Shown in pieces: positions 26,780-26,942 of a DNA stretch of 26,942 bases. The first letter of the stretch is position 1. Each line of letters starts with the position of its first letter. A program made the position numbers and the translations under genes. The stretch covers positions 1-26,942 of the forward strand of contig CAYXBC010000008.1 of the NCBI GenBank assembly GCA_964463255.1. The letters run 5' to 3'. Origin of the DNA: CAJBLF01 sp964463255. GTDB lineage: Bacteria; Patescibacteriota; Gracilibacteria; Absconditabacterales; Absconditicoccaceae. The notes under the pieces are model-generated. The model made no database searches. It was not told the DNA's origin and was given only the letters and a program-made list of their open reading frames with translations.

Positions 26780-26942
26780 CTTTTGTAAAGTGTAACCCTA
26801 ACCTAGTTTCAAATATCAAGTGCAATTTTTATAAGAGATATTAGTTAAGCATAGATAATTCTTCATAATATGCTTCATTAGGTGTCTTGAAGTCTAGTAC
26901 TTCCATTGGTCTATTATTAATCCAATCTTCTACAAACTGTAT
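26780..26942 (-). mobile_element. End of an IS30-like insertion sequence
   Basis: The window stops inside an insertion sequence: the 3' end of an IS30-type transposase (26841-26942) followed by a terminal region on the minus strand that includes TTGCACTTGATATTTGAAAC and GGTTAGGGTTACACTTT (about 26785-26828). The exact terminal inverted repeat and target duplication cannot be set because the other end is missing. Contig breaks at insertion sequences are common in assemblies. Confidence 0.65.
26841..26942 (-). CDS. IS30-family transposase, C-terminal fragment
   Basis: Thirty-three codons are open from the window edge to UAA (26843-26841), ending NNRPMEVLDFKTPNEAYYEE and LSMLN. The NNRPxxxLxFKTPxE motif is the typical C-terminus of IS30-family DDE transposases. 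The upstream part, including the DDE residues, is outside the window. It has no UGA or CGA/CGG, so its code cannot be judged. Confidence 0.8.
   Translation of the reverse strand: MQFVEDWINNRPMEVLDFKTPNEAYYEELSMLN

Overview
The window is most likely a contig from a Candidate Phyla Radiation (Patescibacteria) organism of the Absconditabacteria (SR1) / Gracilibacteria group. UGA is a sense codon throughout. Nearly every gene is interrupted by in-frame UGA at positions where its family has glycine (MurL GGGKDS, S41 FGKG, RimO LGC and AEGC, UvrB LLGATG, [FeFe] ACEGGC), and every assigned stop is UAA or UAG. Read with the standard code the window looks like a field of broken fragments. Read with UGA=Gly it resolves into about 20 intact genes. 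A second layer is more unusual: CGA and CGG fall where tryptophan or another aromatic is expected (three of three in the transposase, three of three in MurL, the HemW HNxxYW motif, the S41 AKWYT motif, the WSxW/KSWTL motif of the surface protein). Arginine motifs use AGA, AGG, CGU or CGC. This points to CGA/CGG=Trp in addition to UGA=Gly, which as I recall has been reported for some Absconditabacteria. Positions below are given with UGA=Gly; CGA/CGG=Trp does not change gene boundaries.

Layout. Bases 1-51 are an untrimmed Illumina Nextera adapter, so biology starts at 52. 52-1050(-) is a cell-surface protein cut by the contig end. 1279-2637(-) is murL, ending inside a 7-bp tandem repeat, and 3265-4605(+) is a murD2-type ligase. 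The two are divergent around an array of GC-rich palindromes and together form the L-Glu ligation/epimerisation route to D-Glu in peptidoglycan. On the plus strand follow a membrane-anchored beta-sandwich protein, a 100-aa orphan with a terminator, an S41 protease and an isochorismatase-like hydrolase. On the minus strand (7958-11728) lie nrdR, a 734-aa orphan, an FKBP lipoprotein and a small membrane protein. 12007-14229(+) is mutL followed after 9 nt by a RAYT-type HUH transposase.

From 14277 onward everything is on the minus strand: a 58-aa orphan, a 1456-aa secreted modular protein with an N-terminal NodB-like domain and roughly 70 UGA codons, nusA, a 130-aa orphan, hemW, a small membrane protein, a compact [FeFe]-hydrogenase-like protein, rimO (with repeat-derived insertions), and a uvrB that stops before helicase motifs IV-VI. 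The window ends inside an IS30-like transposase.

Themes. Envelope and peptidoglycan (murL, murD2, S41, FKBP, two surface proteins), repair (mutL, uvrB), translation/transcription (nusA, rimO, nrdR), and repeat invasion: REP-like palindromes, heptamer tandem repeats and GGGAA-type repeats, several of them inside coding sequence. No start codon has a convincing Shine-Dalgarno sequence; several genes have clear sigma70-like promoters. I found no tRNA, rRNA or CRISPR array.
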